The notes under the pieces are model-generated. The model was not told the origin of the DNA. It did not search any database and saw only the letters and a list, made by a program, of their open reading frames with translations. The position numbers and the translations under genes were made by a program. This document shows, piece by piece, positions 8,610-18,073 of a stretch of 64,000 nt of DNA (within the stretch, counting starts at the first letter, position 1; every line of letters begins with the position of its first letter). The stretch is taken from positions 310,001 through 374,000 of the forward strand of contig NZ_CACVAF010000001.1 in NCBI RefSeq assembly GCF_902726565.1, written 5' to 3'. This DNA comes from Yersinia vastinensis (GTDB taxonomy: Bacteria; Pseudomonadota; Gammaproteobacteria; Enterobacterales; Enterobacteriaceae).

Positions 8610-10297
8610 AAAAGCTGTTCGCAATGCTACTCGACTTGAGCCGGCCATTCTGGGGTAAACGCCAAAATTGGCAGGCATGGCTGCTATTGGCCTCGATACT
8701 CGCTATAGGTTTTGGCGTGGTTTATCTGAATATTAGAATTAATAATTGGAGTAAGTCCTTCTATGATGCACTCGGGGCATTCGACAGCACGAAACTCTAT
8801 GGTTTAGTCAAAGAATATAGCGTCTATATCGCTATTTACATTGCAATTTATGTCTATCAAGATTGGCTGATCAAGCTGCTAACCATTCGTTGGCGTGGTG
8901 CCTTGAGCGAACAATTGATCGACAGTTGGTTCGCTAAACGGGCATTTTATCGTTTATCACTCAATGGGAAAATGGATAATCCTGACCAGCGTATTGCTGA
9001 AGACATCAATTTATTTGTCACTAAAACCCTTGAGTTATTTATCTCATTTATTGTCAATTTTGCTCAGTTATCCTCATTTGTCATTATCTTGTGGAATCTC
9101 TCTGGTGTGCAGCAATTTACGCTGTGGGGAAAAAATATCACTGTTTATGGTTATTTGGTGTGGGTGGCCGTCATTTATACCTTGCTGGGCAGTTTGATAA
9201 CGCACTGGATTGGTAAAAGGTTGCATGGCTTAAACTACCAACAGCAAAAAGCAGAGGCTGATTTTCGTGCCTCATTGTTGCGAAAACACGATAATGCCGA
9301 GCAAATTGCCCTATACGGTGGCGAAAATCAGGAAAAACGCCATTTAAAGCGTAATTTCTCAGCGATTGTGACCAATTGGCGTGCGTTAATGAATAGCGAG
9401 CGTAATTTGGGCTTTTTCACCGTCGGTTATGGTCGTATTAGCTTAATTGTCCCTATTTTTGCCGCGCTGCCCGCCTTCTTAAATAAAACGGTGACACTGG
9501 GTGGATTAATGCAAATCCGCAGTGCTTTTGGTCAGGTATACAGTGCTCTAAGTTGGTTTGTGCGTGCATATCGCCTGCTGGTGTCTTGGTCGGCGACACT
9601 GGAACGTTTAAGCCAGTTTAAACAGGCTATTTTGGATGAACAGCGTGAACAGCCACTGGCAACAGAGGGGCAAGATTTAGCTACCCAAGATTTATCACTG
9701 TCGACACCACAAGGTATTCCTCTGTTAGCCGATATAAAATTGCACTGTATTCAAGGTCACTGGCATCGAATCACGGGAGAAAGTGGCTTAGGAAAATCCA
9801 CATTGTTACGCACCTTGAGTGGTTTATGGCCTTATTATTCAGGGCGTTGGAATGTACCGCAAGGGCGAAACCTATTGTTGCCGCAGCAGAGCTATCTGGG
9901 GCAGGGAACGTTGGCCGAATTGCTGTGTTATCCCCAAGCTGTTGTCGTGGATAATGACTATCTGCGATCGATATTACATAAAGTGGGATTATCGAATTGG
10001 CAGGACCGGCTTGATGCGCGACTCAATTGGGATCGAATATTCTCAGGTGGTGAACGCCAACGCTTGGCTTTTGCCAGAGCATTGGTTAATCGACCAGATA
10101 CCCTCTACCTTGATGAAGCAACCAGCAATTTGGATACCACAACCGCCAGACAGTTATTGTCGCTGCTAAAAGAGTATCTTCCTCACTGTACGCTGGTTGC
10201 CATCACTCACCAGAACGGGCTGGATGATCTTTTCGAGTATCAACATAATTTAAGTCAATTTAGGCAACCACTTGGTGCCATCCCTACGACAAATTAA
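8606..10297 (+). CDS. yddA: ABC transporter with fused membrane and ATPase domains, YddA/SbmA-related
   Basis: This is a 563-residue inner-membrane ABC half-transporter of the YddA type. The N-terminal two thirds contain about six membrane segments, including WLLLASILAIGFGVVYLNI and YSVYIAIYIAIYVYQDWL, and the conserved NWSKSFYDALGAFD loop typical of the SbmA/BacA/YddA membrane domain. The C-terminal ATPase has Walker A GESGLGKST near 391-399, signature FSGGERQRLAFARAL near 479-493 and Walker B LYLDEATSNLD near 500. The start is GTG at 8606, overlapping the protease stop (GTGA). Placement in the same operon suggests it moves the receptor/protease product, or a peptide, across the inner membrane. 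Direction of transport cannot be read from the sequence. Confidence 0.87.
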   Translation: MKKLFAMLLDLSRPFWGKRQNWQAWLLLASILAIGFGVVYLNIRINNWSKSFYDALGAFDSTKLYGLVKEYSVYIAIYIAIYVYQDWLIKLLTIRWRGALSEQLIDSWFAKRAFYRLSLNGKMDNPDQRIAEDINLFVTKTLELFISFIVNFAQLSSFVIILWNLSGVQQFTLWGKNITVYGYLVWVAVIYTLLGSLITHWIGKRLHGLNYQQQKAEADFRASLLRKHDNAEQIALYGGENQEKRHLKRNFSAIVTNWRALMNSERNLGFFTVGYGRISLIVPIFAALPAFLNKTVTLGGLMQIRSAFGQVYSALSWFVRAYRLLVSWSATLERLSQFKQAILDEQREQPLATEGQDLATQDLSLSTPQGIPLLADIKLHCIQGHWHRITGESGLGKSTLLRTLSGLWPYYSGRWNVPQGRNLLLPQQSYLGQGTLAELLCYPQAVVVDNDYLRSILHKVGLSNWQDRLDARLNWDRIFSGGERQRLAFARALVNRPDTLYLDEATSNLDTTTARQLLSLLKEYLPHCTLVAITHQNGLDDLFEYQHNLSQFRQPLGAIPTTN

Positions 10298-10920
10298 GGT
10301 ATATCAGGCCAGTGAGCAAAGAAAGTCACTGGCTATTTTTCTCTTAGAGATAGCCAGTGTGGCGTAATGTATTTTCCCCTTGTGTATTGCATAAAATAGT
10401 TATTTCCTTCGTTGTACTTTCATTTTCAAAAAAATACAAAATTGCCAAAACAAATAAATAGATAAATTCTGCTGAATATCATGCCAGATGGTTTGATGTG
10501 AATTTTTGTTAGTATTTTATTTATCTCGCCTAATCTTATTTAATAGAGTGTTTAATTCTACTGACTTAAAATTAGTGAATAGTATTGCTGAAAATAAATT
10601 AATTAATCAGCTTATAGTTATAACAGTTAATAGACATGTCAATGTTGTATTTATATTCAAAATAAACACATATTACTGAAGTAAATACTGAGGATTTCTC
10701 ATCATTTTACGATCAAAAAAAGCGATCGTTATTTACATTTTAATAGGTAAAATCAATCGGTTGGTTATTATTGATCGGTCATCTTGATCTTTTGTGTCGG
10801 TTTTATGCTATTTTAGTAATTAATCCTGATAATAAGACTTTTTTCTGCGGAAATTATCAGTGATAAACACCTTGAAATCTCAAGGAAATAAACTAAAAAA
10901 TAAAACACAGGTGCATTCCC
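10298..10920. other. AT-rich intergenic region between yddA-like gene and chemoreceptor gene
   Basis: About 620 bp without a credible ORF. It starts with the terminator of the upstream operon and is then strongly AT-rich. Around 10708-10800 there are several GATC-containing inverted motifs (ACGATC...GCGATCGT and ATCAAT...ATTGAT), which could be protein-binding sites for the chemoreceptor promoter. I could not assign a regulator or a clear promoter. Confidence 0.5.
10308..10340 (+). terminator. Rho-independent terminator after the yddA-like gene
   Basis: The 8-bp stem GCCAGTGA/TCACTGGC (10308-10315 and 10326-10333) with a 10-nt loop is followed by TATTTTT. It lies 11 nt after the stop codon and closes the iron-related operon. 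Confidence 0.85.
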
Positions 10921-12495
10921 GTGAATTTTCTAAAACATATCACCATCAGGATGGCGTTATTATCTATTCTTGTTATATTTTTGTTGCTCTGGGGAGGCGT
11001 TTCTACCTTTACATTATATTCACTTAACCAATTAACACACTCCTTGCAGCAAAGCTCTAGCCAACAGAAAAACATTAATATTATTAACCGTGGTAATGAT
11101 CAATATTTTCGGGTGGTCACACGCTTAAATCGTGCTGCCGCTTATCGCCAAAGTGGTGCCGTGGCTGATGCTGATCGTGAATTAGCTTCGGCGGGTGTCG
11201 CGCTTAAAAATACGCAAGAGGCTTTGGCGATGTTTAAACTTCAGCCCCATGAGGGTATGGACCCGCCATTAACGGATAAAACCATCGATAGCTGGTCAAC
11301 ATTATTAAATAAAGGGATTGAACCCATGTTTAAGGCGGTGAGTGATAATCGCTTTGAAGATTATAACAATCTGTTTAATAACAGTTACCCGCCATTGAGT
11401 CGTGAATTTGGTGCTGCAGTTGAGAAATATAATGCAACTGTTGATGCATCAACGGAAGCAGCCAGCTTGCGGGTTGAATTGTTAGTGGCTTGGTGCCAAC
11501 GGGCACTGCTGGCTGCATTAATTGCGGGTGTCATTATTCTTTTCTTAACTGACCGCTATATCGTCAGCTATTTGGTGCACCCACTCGATGCGATTAAATT
11601 ACACTTTAAGCGTTTGGCAGAAGGGCAATTAGGCCGCCCAATGGCCGAGTTTGGGCGTAACTGTGTTGGACAATTGATCCCCTATTTACGCGAAATGCAA
11701 AATAGCTTAGTGAACACGGTATCGACTATTCGTAATAGTACCGATGCGATTTATACCGGCGCAGGTGAAATTGCAGCAGGTAATGCTGACCTCTCTTCGC
11801 GTACTGAGCAACAAGCTGCGGCACTGGAAGAAACAGCTGCCAGCATGGAACAGTTGAATGCAACAGTAAAACAGAATGCGGAGAATGCCCATCAGGCCAG
11901 TAAGTTGGCTGAGAATGCTTCGACCACCGCACAAAATGGTGGGCGTATTGTTAGTGACGTGGTCGCGACCATGAGCAGTATTACCGAAAGTTCGCGCCGC
12001 ATTGCCGATATCATTGGTGTGATCAACAGCATTGCTTTCCAGACAAATATTCTGGCATTAAACGCCGCAGTTGAAGCCGCTCGGGCAGGTGAGCAAGGCC
12101 GCGGTTTTGCCGTTGTCGCCAGCGAAGTGCGCAATTTGGCTCAACGCAGTGCACAGGCAGCTAAAGAAATTGAGGGGCTTATCAGTGAATCGGTATCTCG
12201 GGTCAATATAGGGTCTAAGCAAGTCTCTGAAGCGGGGGATACGATGAACAGTATTGTTCAGGCTGTGACAAATGTGACTGATATTATGGGGGAGATCGCC
12301 TCGGCGTCTGATGAGCAAAGCCGCGGAATTGGCCAAATTGGTCAAGCTGTTGCCGAGATGGATGGTGTGACACAGCAAAATGCCTCTTTAGTACAAGAGT
12401 CCGCTGCTGCTGCAGCTTCACTTGAAGAGCAGGCTCGCCAACTTACTGAGGCCGTTGCTGTTTTTAATCTGTCGGATAACGCGAGATCTGCATAA
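10921..12495 (+). CDS. Methyl-accepting chemotaxis protein (Tsr/Tar-like topology)
   Basis: This is a 524-residue transmembrane chemoreceptor that would sense a ligand in the periplasm and signal through CheW/CheA. TM1 is at about 11-33 ([20 protein letters not shown]), followed by a four-helix-bundle periplasmic domain of the Tar type, TM2 at about 189-211 ([15 protein letters not shown]), a HAMP domain, and a long methyl-accepting coiled coil. The invariant hairpin tip [20 protein letters not shown] is near residue 370-390. The C-terminus is [10 protein letters not shown], with no NWETF-type pentapeptide, so it probably depends on other receptors for efficient methylation. The start is GTG at 10921; upstream DNA has only a weak ribosome site. 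Ligand unknown. It is a single-gene unit closed by a terminator, and its closeness to Flag-2 may be coincidental. Confidence 0.93.
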   Translation: MNFLKHITIRMALLSILVIFLLLWGGVSTFTLYSLNQLTHSLQQSSSQQKNINIINRGNDQYFRVVTRLNRAAAYRQSGAVADADRELASAGVALKNTQEALAMFKLQPHEGMDPPLTDKTIDSWSTLLNKGIEPMFKAVSDNRFEDYNNLFNNSYPPLSREFGAAVEKYNATVDASTEAASLRVELLVAWCQRALLAALIAGVIILFLTDRYIVSYLVHPLDAIKLHFKRLAEGQLGRPMAEFGRNCVGQLIPYLREMQNSLVNTVSTIRNSTDAIYTGAGEIAAGNADLSSRTEQQAAALEETAASMEQLNATVKQNAENAHQASKLAENASTTAQNGGRIVSDVVATMSSITESSRRIADIIGVINSIAFQTNILALNAAVEAARAGEQGRGFAVVASEVRNLAQRSAQAAKEIEGLISESVSRVNIGSKQVSEAGDTMNSIVQAVTNVTDIMGEIASASDEQSRGIGQIGQAVAEMDGVTQQNASLVQESAAAAASLEEQARQLTEAVAVFNLSDNARSA

Positions 12496-12557
12496 TAGTG
12501 ATTGAAATTAAGCCATAGAATTTACAGAAATTATTGTTAAAATAAATAATATCAGTG

Positions 12558-12606
12558 AGCCACCTGATTGTGCTGAATGTTTAGTACAATTGGGTGGCTT
12601 TTTATT
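12558..12606 (+). terminator. Rho-independent terminator after the chemoreceptor gene
   Basis: AGCCACC (12558-12564) pairs with GGTGGCT (12593-12599), and the stem continues inside through ATTGTGCT/AGTACAAT with one G-U pair. TTTTTATT follows. This is a strong, long hairpin about 60 nt after the stop. Confidence 0.88.
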
Positions 12607-12702
12607 ATCTGTTAAAGATTTTTGATCCTAAAAAAGATATAGTAAGCACGCTTTAAATTATCTCATTAATAATAAAAAACATATTTTTCATCGGGTTAAA
12701 TA

Positions 12703-13698
12703 ATGAATATGTCTTATCGTCGCGGTATTTTCTTTCTGTTGATGATGATTATCTCATCATCATCTTTTGCTATTAACTGCCAACGTGCCGCGACACCAGT
12801 TGAGTACACGGTGTGTAGCGATGAGGATCTACACTGGCTGGATCAGACATTCAGCGATATTTATCAAGCCATGTTAGTAAAATATGACACTGAAACTGTT
12901 TATCAGCAGCGTCGGGCATGGGAAAAAGCCCTGAATAGCTGTACCAGTGATAGTTGTATCCAACGAGCTTATTTCCAAGGCATCGCTTCTATGTCTGATA
13001 TCGACAAAAATTTCAACTGGGGTGGCCAGTGGTGGAATGTCACGAAAGGCAATGATCGCGGCGGTGTAATTAAAATCAATCGGGTTACAGATTGGGGATT
13101 TAGTATTGATAGTCGTGCCTGGTCGGGCGAAAATTCCGGTAATTTCAGAGCAGAAGCACGGAAAGTTGAAGGGTTAGCAGTAATTGATGTTATTGAAAAC
13201 ACAACTAATTGCCGCTTACTATTGATTCCGATAAAAGACGGTTCCATGCAAGTACACAGCAATGGTAGCTGGGGGTGTCGTATTTCGATGCCAAAAGATG
13301 TTTTTATTGATGGTCAATATGTAAGAGCAGAAAAAGATCCCCGCGAAACGCCAAGTCTACTCTCTATCGGTATTTTCACTGATGCAGCCGTCGATAAAGA
13401 GTTCCGTCATTTAGTGGGTGAAAATTATGACCAATTTGTTGCCTCAGCCAACGTCTATATTTATAGCCATGATCTCGATAACCGGGGTGCAAAAGTATTA
13501 TCTACCTGGGTTAGAGGGGCCGCAAATAAGCGGGCATCAATCATAATGTATAATCGCACCGGCCAAATATGGGCCGCCTTCGTCGCACCAGAAAAGAACG
13601 GCAACCTGCGTATTCACTATTTTACTAATGTGCCTGAAGATAAAGAGAAAAGGCCGAAGACGATTAGTGAGTGGCAGCAGACGTTTATTGATAATTAA
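12703..13698 (+). CDS. Exported protein with LprI-like N-terminal domain, function unknown
   Basis: The 331-residue protein has a Sec signal peptide (RRGIFFLLMMII, cleavage likely after SFA near residue 23). The first 70 mature residues have the LprI/DUF1311 pattern: a Cys followed by ATPVEYTVCSDEDLHWLDQTFSDIYQ and a CTSDSCIQ pair, a module linked in some proteins to lysozyme inhibition. The remaining 230 residues look beta-rich, with a second Cys pair (near TTNCRLLL and SWGCRIS), and I do not recognise them. It is monocistronic, with AT-rich DNA before it and tandem repeats after it. ATG 12703 or 12709 could be the start. A role in envelope defence is only a guess. Confidence 0.72.
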   Translation: MNMSYRRGIFFLLMMIISSSSFAINCQRAATPVEYTVCSDEDLHWLDQTFSDIYQAMLVKYDTETVYQQRRAWEKALNSCTSDSCIQRAYFQGIASMSDIDKNFNWGGQWWNVTKGNDRGGVIKINRVTDWGFSIDSRAWSGENSGNFRAEARKVEGLAVIDVIENTTNCRLLLIPIKDGSMQVHSNGSWGCRISMPKDVFIDGQYVRAEKDPRETPSLLSIGIFTDAAVDKEFRHLVGENYDQFVASANVYIYSHDLDNRGAKVLSTWVRGAANKRASIIMYNRTGQIWAAFVAPEKNGNLRIHYFTNVPEDKEKRPKTISEWQQTFIDN

Positions 13699-13700
13699 AT

Positions 13701-14034
13701 CCTGCGTCCTTGAAGTTGCAGGGTTGTTAGCTGTTCTCACGCACCCGAATCACTGACTTGAGTCAGCTCATCGGGACTTGCTCGTTTGCTGCCTACCTGC
13801 AACACCAATGACTTTGGATTCCATCCTGCGACATGAAGTTGCAGGGTTGTTAGCTGTTCTCACGCACCCGAATCACTGACTTGAGTCAGCTCATCGGGAC
13901 TTGCTCGTTTGCTGCCTACCTGCAACACCAATGACTTTGGATTCCATCCTGCGACATGAAGTTGCAGGGTTGTTAGCTGCTCTCACGCGCCCGAATCACT
14001 GACTTGAGTCAGCTCATCGGGACTTGCTCGTTTG
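13701..14034. repeat. Tandem array of a 123-124 bp intergenic repeat, 2.7 copies
   Basis: Units begin with CCTGCG at 13701, 13825 and 13948. The first and second are nearly identical (124 and 123 nt); the third stops after 87 nt at 14034. Each unit contains the nested palindrome CCCGA...CTGACTTGAGTCAG...TCGGG (first copy 13744-13775). CCTGCAAC at 13796 is complementary to GTTGCAGG at 13838 in the next unit, so folded RNA or DNA structures are likely. There is no ORF conserved between copies. A 14-nt piece of the unit (CTTGAAGTTGCAG) recurs near 50073. I believe this is a dispersed Yersinia intergenic repeat, but could not search for it. Confidence 0.9.
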
Positions 14035-14051
14035 TTCAGTTCTTCCATGGG

Positions 14052-14079
14052 AGTCACCATCTTTGGGATGGTGGCTTTT
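14052..14079 (+). terminator. Hairpin at the lfhA 3' end, terminator-like on the plus strand
   Basis: AGTCACCATC (14052-14061) pairs with GATGGTGGCT (14067-14076), with one G-U, over a 5-nt loop, followed by TTTA. It touches the lfhA stop codon. On the plus strand the U-tract follows the stem, so it would stop transcripts coming through the repeats. It may also stabilise the end of the lfhA message. Confidence 0.6.
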
Positions 14080-16174
14080 ATTCCAGTGTACCAATCACAT
14101 TTAGTGCCATATCATCAGGCACTTCATTATAAGACAGCACATTTAGTCCATTACAGAATAACCGAGCATAACGCGCTATCAATGGCCGTAGTTGTGGTGT
14201 TACCAGTAAAATAGGGGGATGATTCTCTGCTTTCATTTGCTCTTTAATGACGGGCATATTTTGTTGTAGCTGGGTTAGGATATTAGGGTCGACAGGGAAA
14301 TTATCTAAAACTACTTTCCCTGCTTGTTGCGCCTGATTCAATGATCCCAGCAACATATTCTCTAGTTCATTATTAATGGTATAAACCGCCAGATTTTTAT
14401 CATCACCATTCATGCTATTAACGATCCCGGTTCGCAATGCGTAACGCACATCAGAAGTTAATAAGAGTGAGTCCTTGGTGATATTCGCACTGTCCAATAA
14501 CGTAGTTGCAATGGTCACGATATCCTTTAGGGAGACATTCTCGGTTAATAATTGGCGATACACTTTCAATAACTGGCTAAAATTAAGCGCAGTGGTCAAG
14601 TCTTCAGCCAACCTAGGGGATAATGACTCAAGGCGTTGGTGTAATTGCGTTATGTCATCATAGTTAAACAACACCGGTAAATGGTCCCGCACGACTTTAT
14701 TAACATGTGTGGCAACCACACTGGCACAATCAACGATTTGGTAACCGAAGTTTAGGGCGCTCGTTTTATCTTGTGGCTCAATCCACACGACCGCCAGACC
14801 ATAAGTTGGATCTATCGCCAAAATGCCATCCACTTCACCATACTGTTCTGAGGTCGGTATAGCCATCAGCTTATCAATATGAACTTCCCCTCCGGCGACT
14901 TTAATACCATTCACATTGATCGTGTACTGAGAGGGCTTTAAGCGAAAATTTTCTCGCACTTTAACTTCTGGTAATAAAATTCCGCAAGTCTCTGAAATAA
15001 TTTGCCGCACACCGCGTAGACGTTGAATCAGAGGACGACCTTTTGCTTCATCGACCAATGTCACTAATTTATAACCAAGATTAAGGCCGATAGGTTCGAC
15101 GACAGGAATATTATCCCAATTGATGTTCAGCGAATTATCATCAGAGATGGCTTGGTTGAGGGCCGTAAGATCGGGTTCAACATCCGCTTGCTGTATTTTT
15201 TTACTTTGCTGACGAGCGGCGAACAGGAGTAATCCGGTGAAGCTGAGAAAGGCGAGATGGGGCATCCCCGGTACAATGGCGAGAATGAACATCACGAATG
15301 CCGCAGCATACAAAATGGTAGGTTTAGCCAGCAACTGATCTTTAATTTCATCAGTCATGTCACCACCATCACTGACTCGGGTGACAATGATTGCTGCCGC
15401 AGTGGCTAATAATAATGACGGAATTTGTGCAACCAAGCCGTCACCGATGGTGAGTAATACATATTGCTGGAATGATTGACTGGCACTCAGATCATATTTA
15501 AAAATACCAATACAAATACCGCCAATAACGTTGATCACCAAAATCATAATACCGGCGATAGCATCACCACGAACAAACTTGGATGCACCATCCATTGCAC
15601 CATAGAAATCGGCTTCGCTGGCAACTTCTTTACGGCGTAGGCGTGCTTGCTCTTGATTGATTAACCCTGCATTAAGATCGGCATCAATCGCCATCTGTTT
15701 GCCGGGTAATGCGTCTAGCGTAAAGCGTGCAGAGACTTCAGAAATTCGCTCGGCACCTTTTGTCACAACCACAAAGTTGATAATCATGAGGATAATAAAG
15801 ACGACAAAACCCACCACGAAATTGCCGCCAATGACCACCTGACCAAAAGCCTCAATCACTTTACCTGCTGCCCCCGGCCCTTCATGCCCATCGAGCAATA
15901 CCACGCGAGTTGAGGCCACATTCAGTGTTAAGCGAAGCAAGGTCGCAATTAGCAATAGGGTTGGGAATACTGCAAAATCAAGTGGCCGTTGACTATTGAC
16001 GCTGACCAATAAAACCAATACAGCCAAAACGATATTAAAGGTAAATAAAATATCCAATACGATTGGCGACAATGGCAAAATAACCATTGCTAGCACACAG
16101 AGCAATAATATTGGAACAGTGATATGTATCTCTTTTAATGTATGTGCAAGATTATTTAGTTTATTTTTCATCAT
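14078..16174 (-). CDS. lfhA: Flag-2 flagellar export gate protein LfhA (FlhA family)
   Basis: FlhA forms the nonameric export gate ring of the flagellar type III apparatus. From ATG 16174 the protein is 698 residues, a full family length. The first 300 residues hold about eight membrane helices (ITVPILLLCVLAMVILPLSP and others) and the FHIPEP-type signature region VVTKGAERISEVSARFTLDALPGKQMAIDADLNAG. The C-terminal cytoplasmic domain begins around 350. The frame is open 30 nt further upstream, but the ATGATG at 16174/16171 overlaps the lfhB stop (ATGATGAAAAATAA), a normal coupled junction. It is the distal gene of the minus-strand lfiM-N-P-Q-R-lfhB-lfhA operon. In E. coli K-12 the remnant of this gene is fhiA; here it is intact. 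Confidence 0.93.
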   Translation of the reverse strand: MMKNKLNNLAHTLKEIHITVPILLLCVLAMVILPLSPIVLDILFTFNIVLAVLVLLVSVNSQRPLDFAVFPTLLLIATLLRLTLNVASTRVVLLDGHEGPGAAGKVIEAFGQVVIGGNFVVGFVVFIILMIINFVVVTKGAERISEVSARFTLDALPGKQMAIDADLNAGLINQEQARLRRKEVASEADFYGAMDGASKFVRGDAIAGIMILVINVIGGICIGIFKYDLSASQSFQQYVLLTIGDGLVAQIPSLLLATAAAIIVTRVSDGGDMTDEIKDQLLAKPTILYAAAFVMFILAIVPGMPHLAFLSFTGLLLFAARQQSKKIQQADVEPDLTALNQAISDDNSLNINWDNIPVVEPIGLNLGYKLVTLVDEAKGRPLIQRLRGVRQIISETCGILLPEVKVRENFRLKPSQYTINVNGIKVAGGEVHIDKLMAIPTSEQYGEVDGILAIDPTYGLAVVWIEPQDKTSALNFGYQIVDCASVVATHVNKVVRDHLPVLFNYDDITQLHQRLESLSPRLAEDLTTALNFSQLLKVYRQLLTENVSLKDIVTIATTLLDSANITKDSLLLTSDVRYALRTGIVNSMNGDDKNLAVYTINNELENMLLGSLNQAQQAGKVVLDNFPVDPNILTQLQQNMPVIKEQMKAENHPPILLVTPQLRPLIARYARLFCNGLNVLSYNEVPDDMALNVIGTLE

Positions 16175-17294
16175 GGAATTTCTGCATCTCTTTGGGAATA
16201 CCAAGGTGGGTATTTAACACCGGCATATTGGCCTGCCCGGAACGCCAAGACTTGACCTGCATAACATAGGTTAGTACCTGCGCTATTGCGCGATAAAGCT
16301 GGGCGGGAACCTGTTGATTAACCTTGGTTGTATGGTAAATAGCACGTGCTAAAGGAGGGAATTCAACAATTTCAACATCATGATTTTTAGCGATATTTCG
16401 GATATATAGCGCAATGTCATCCTTCCCTTTTGCGACAATATAGGGCGCGCTCGCTTTCTCTGGGGCGTATTTTAATGCAACTGAGAAATGCGTTGGGTTA
16501 GTAATAATAACGTCAGCACTAGGCACTGATTTGTTAATTTGCCCCATTGCAAATTGCCGCTGTAATTGACGGACCCTAGCTTTAATTTCTGGATTACCAT
16601 CATTACTTTTGTGTTCTTGTTTGACCTCCTGTTTGGTCATTTTCATTTTCTTGGTGAAGAGATATGTACTGAGGGGAATATCTATTGCGGCAAAGATCAC
16701 AATGATGGTGATGAAATACACTAAAACACCGTGATATAGGATAAAACCTTCAGTGATTGCTTCCTGCAATGGCAATGCCTGTAAGCGTAATAAATCAGCC
16801 AGTGAGTTATTAACCACCAGATATAGGGTGTAAAGTACAATGCTGCATTTCGCCAACATCTTTAGTACTTCAGTGCCGTTACTAGCAGAAAATATTTTTT
16901 TAATACCGGCCAATGGGCTGAGTTTTTTAAAATCAGGTAGCAATTTTACAGGGGTGAAATTCCAACCACCGGGTATTAACGTTGCCAATATACTGACCAG
17001 CGGAATGGGGACCAACGTAGCCAGAAATTTGCTAAAGATAAGCAAATTAGTCCGCAATAATTGCTCGAGTGCCATGGGGTCATTCGTTCTCCCCGCCATG
17101 CGGCCAACGGCCAAAAATGACTCACTAATCAGCTCTTTGTAATAGGGCAGAAACAATGTCAGAGTGATCAAGGATGTCACCAAACCCGCAGCCATGGTGA
17201 CATCTTTCGAACGCGGAATATCCCCTTTCTTTCTGGCTTTTATCAGTTTTCCCGAGGTGGGTTTTTCACTTTTCTCTCCGCTACTGGCAGACAT
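16161..17294 (-). CDS. lfhB: Flag-2 export substrate-specificity switch protein LfhB (FlhB family)
   Basis: FlhB switches the export apparatus from rod/hook to filament substrates after self-cleavage. The 377-residue protein has an SGEKSEKPTSGKLIKARKKG N-terminus, four membrane helices in the first 210 residues, and the autocleavage motif NPTH at 266-269, the same place as in classical FlhB. The C-terminal cytoplasmic domain (YIVAKGKDDIALYIRNIAKN) follows. Its start overlaps the lfiR stop by 1 nt (TAATG) and its end overlaps lfhA, so the three are translationally coupled. Confidence 0.94.
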   Translation of the reverse strand: MSASSGEKSEKPTSGKLIKARKKGDIPRSKDVTMAAGLVTSLITLTLFLPYYKELISESFLAVGRMAGRTNDPMALEQLLRTNLLIFSKFLATLVPIPLVSILATLIPGGWNFTPVKLLPDFKKLSPLAGIKKIFSASNGTEVLKMLAKCSIVLYTLYLVVNNSLADLLRLQALPLQEAITEGFILYHGVLVYFITIIVIFAAIDIPLSTYLFTKKMKMTKQEVKQEHKSNDGNPEIKARVRQLQRQFAMGQINKSVPSADVIITNPTHFSVALKYAPEKASAPYIVAKGKDDIALYIRNIAKNHDVEIVEFPPLARAIYHTTKVNQQVPAQLYRAIAQVLTYVMQVKSWRSGQANMPVLNTHLGIPKEMQKFHDEK

Positions 17295-18067
17295 TAGCGC
17301 ACCTTCATCCGTTCAAGTTGCACCAAGATCTCGTTGGTCAAATTGAGATAGTGGTCCGGCACATTAATTGCCAATAGCAGCAAGCAGAGCAAGCCGAATA
17401 ACATGCCGATTGGAAATCCGAGAGAGAAAAGGTTAAGTGTTGGAGATATGCGATTGAGTAGGCCAAAAGAGCCCTGAACAATCAGCATGATAAAGGTTGT
17501 CGGCAATGCCAGCAGTGTGGCGGATGACACTATCCAACCCAGACTTAGTGCCAGTGAACGTAGTGAAAAATCATTAATTGCTTCACCTATCGGCCAACTG
17601 ACAAAACTTTTGTACAGAATGGTGACGAATAACAAATGCCCATCCAGAGTGAAAAAGATCAGTGCACCGAAGACAAAAATAATCTGCGAAATCACGGTAG
17701 TAGAGGCACCACTGGTGGGATCATTCATCACTGCCATACCCAAACCCATATTCATAGATAAAATCTGACCCGCGCCCTGTAATGCGACGAAAACTAATTG
17801 CAGCATTGAGCCAAATAACCAGCCCCACAGAATTTGTTCTCCGACCAACAAGAGTGAATTCATTGACAGCAACTCATTGATAATCATCGGTTGATTGAGC
17901 ATCGGGGTTATCAGCATCGCGAGCAGCAAGGCTGTGCCAATTTTCGCTTTACGCGTAAAGGCTCGATGTTGGATAACTGGGCAAAAATGCAAAAACGACA
18001 AAATCCGCACAAAGGGTAACCAGAGTGCGAATAGCGGTGCTGTTAGTGTTTGGATATCAATTCCCAT
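17294..18067 (-). CDS. lfiR: Flag-2 export apparatus protein LfiR (FliR family)
   Basis: FliR is a membrane subunit of the FliPQR export channel. The 257-residue product is almost entirely hydrophobic, with about six membrane segments such as LFALWLPFVRILSFLHFCPV, and the conserved VFVALQGAGQILSMNMGLGM segment containing the Q-x-AGxI-like core. It lies 6 nt after lfiQ and overlaps the lfhB start by 1 nt. Confidence 0.93.
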   Translation of the reverse strand: MGIDIQTLTAPLFALWLPFVRILSFLHFCPVIQHRAFTRKAKIGTALLLAMLITPMLNQPMIINELLSMNSLLLVGEQILWGWLFGSMLQLVFVALQGAGQILSMNMGLGMAVMNDPTSGASTTVISQIIFVFGALIFFTLDGHLLFVTILYKSFVSWPIGEAINDFSLRSLALSLGWIVSSATLLALPTTFIMLIVQGSFGLLNRISPTLNLFSLGFPIGMLFGLLCLLLLAINVPDHYLNLTNEILVQLERMKVR

Positions 18068-18073
18068 CGCGGT

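Noticed and set aside
13701-14034. CRISPR array
   Set aside because: The units are about 124 bp and repeat over their whole length, without unique spacers, and no cas genes are near.
14032-14214. Plus-strand ORF of 60 codons near the repeat end
   Set aside because: Most of it is antisense to the lfhA C-terminus and it begins inside a repeat/hairpin region.
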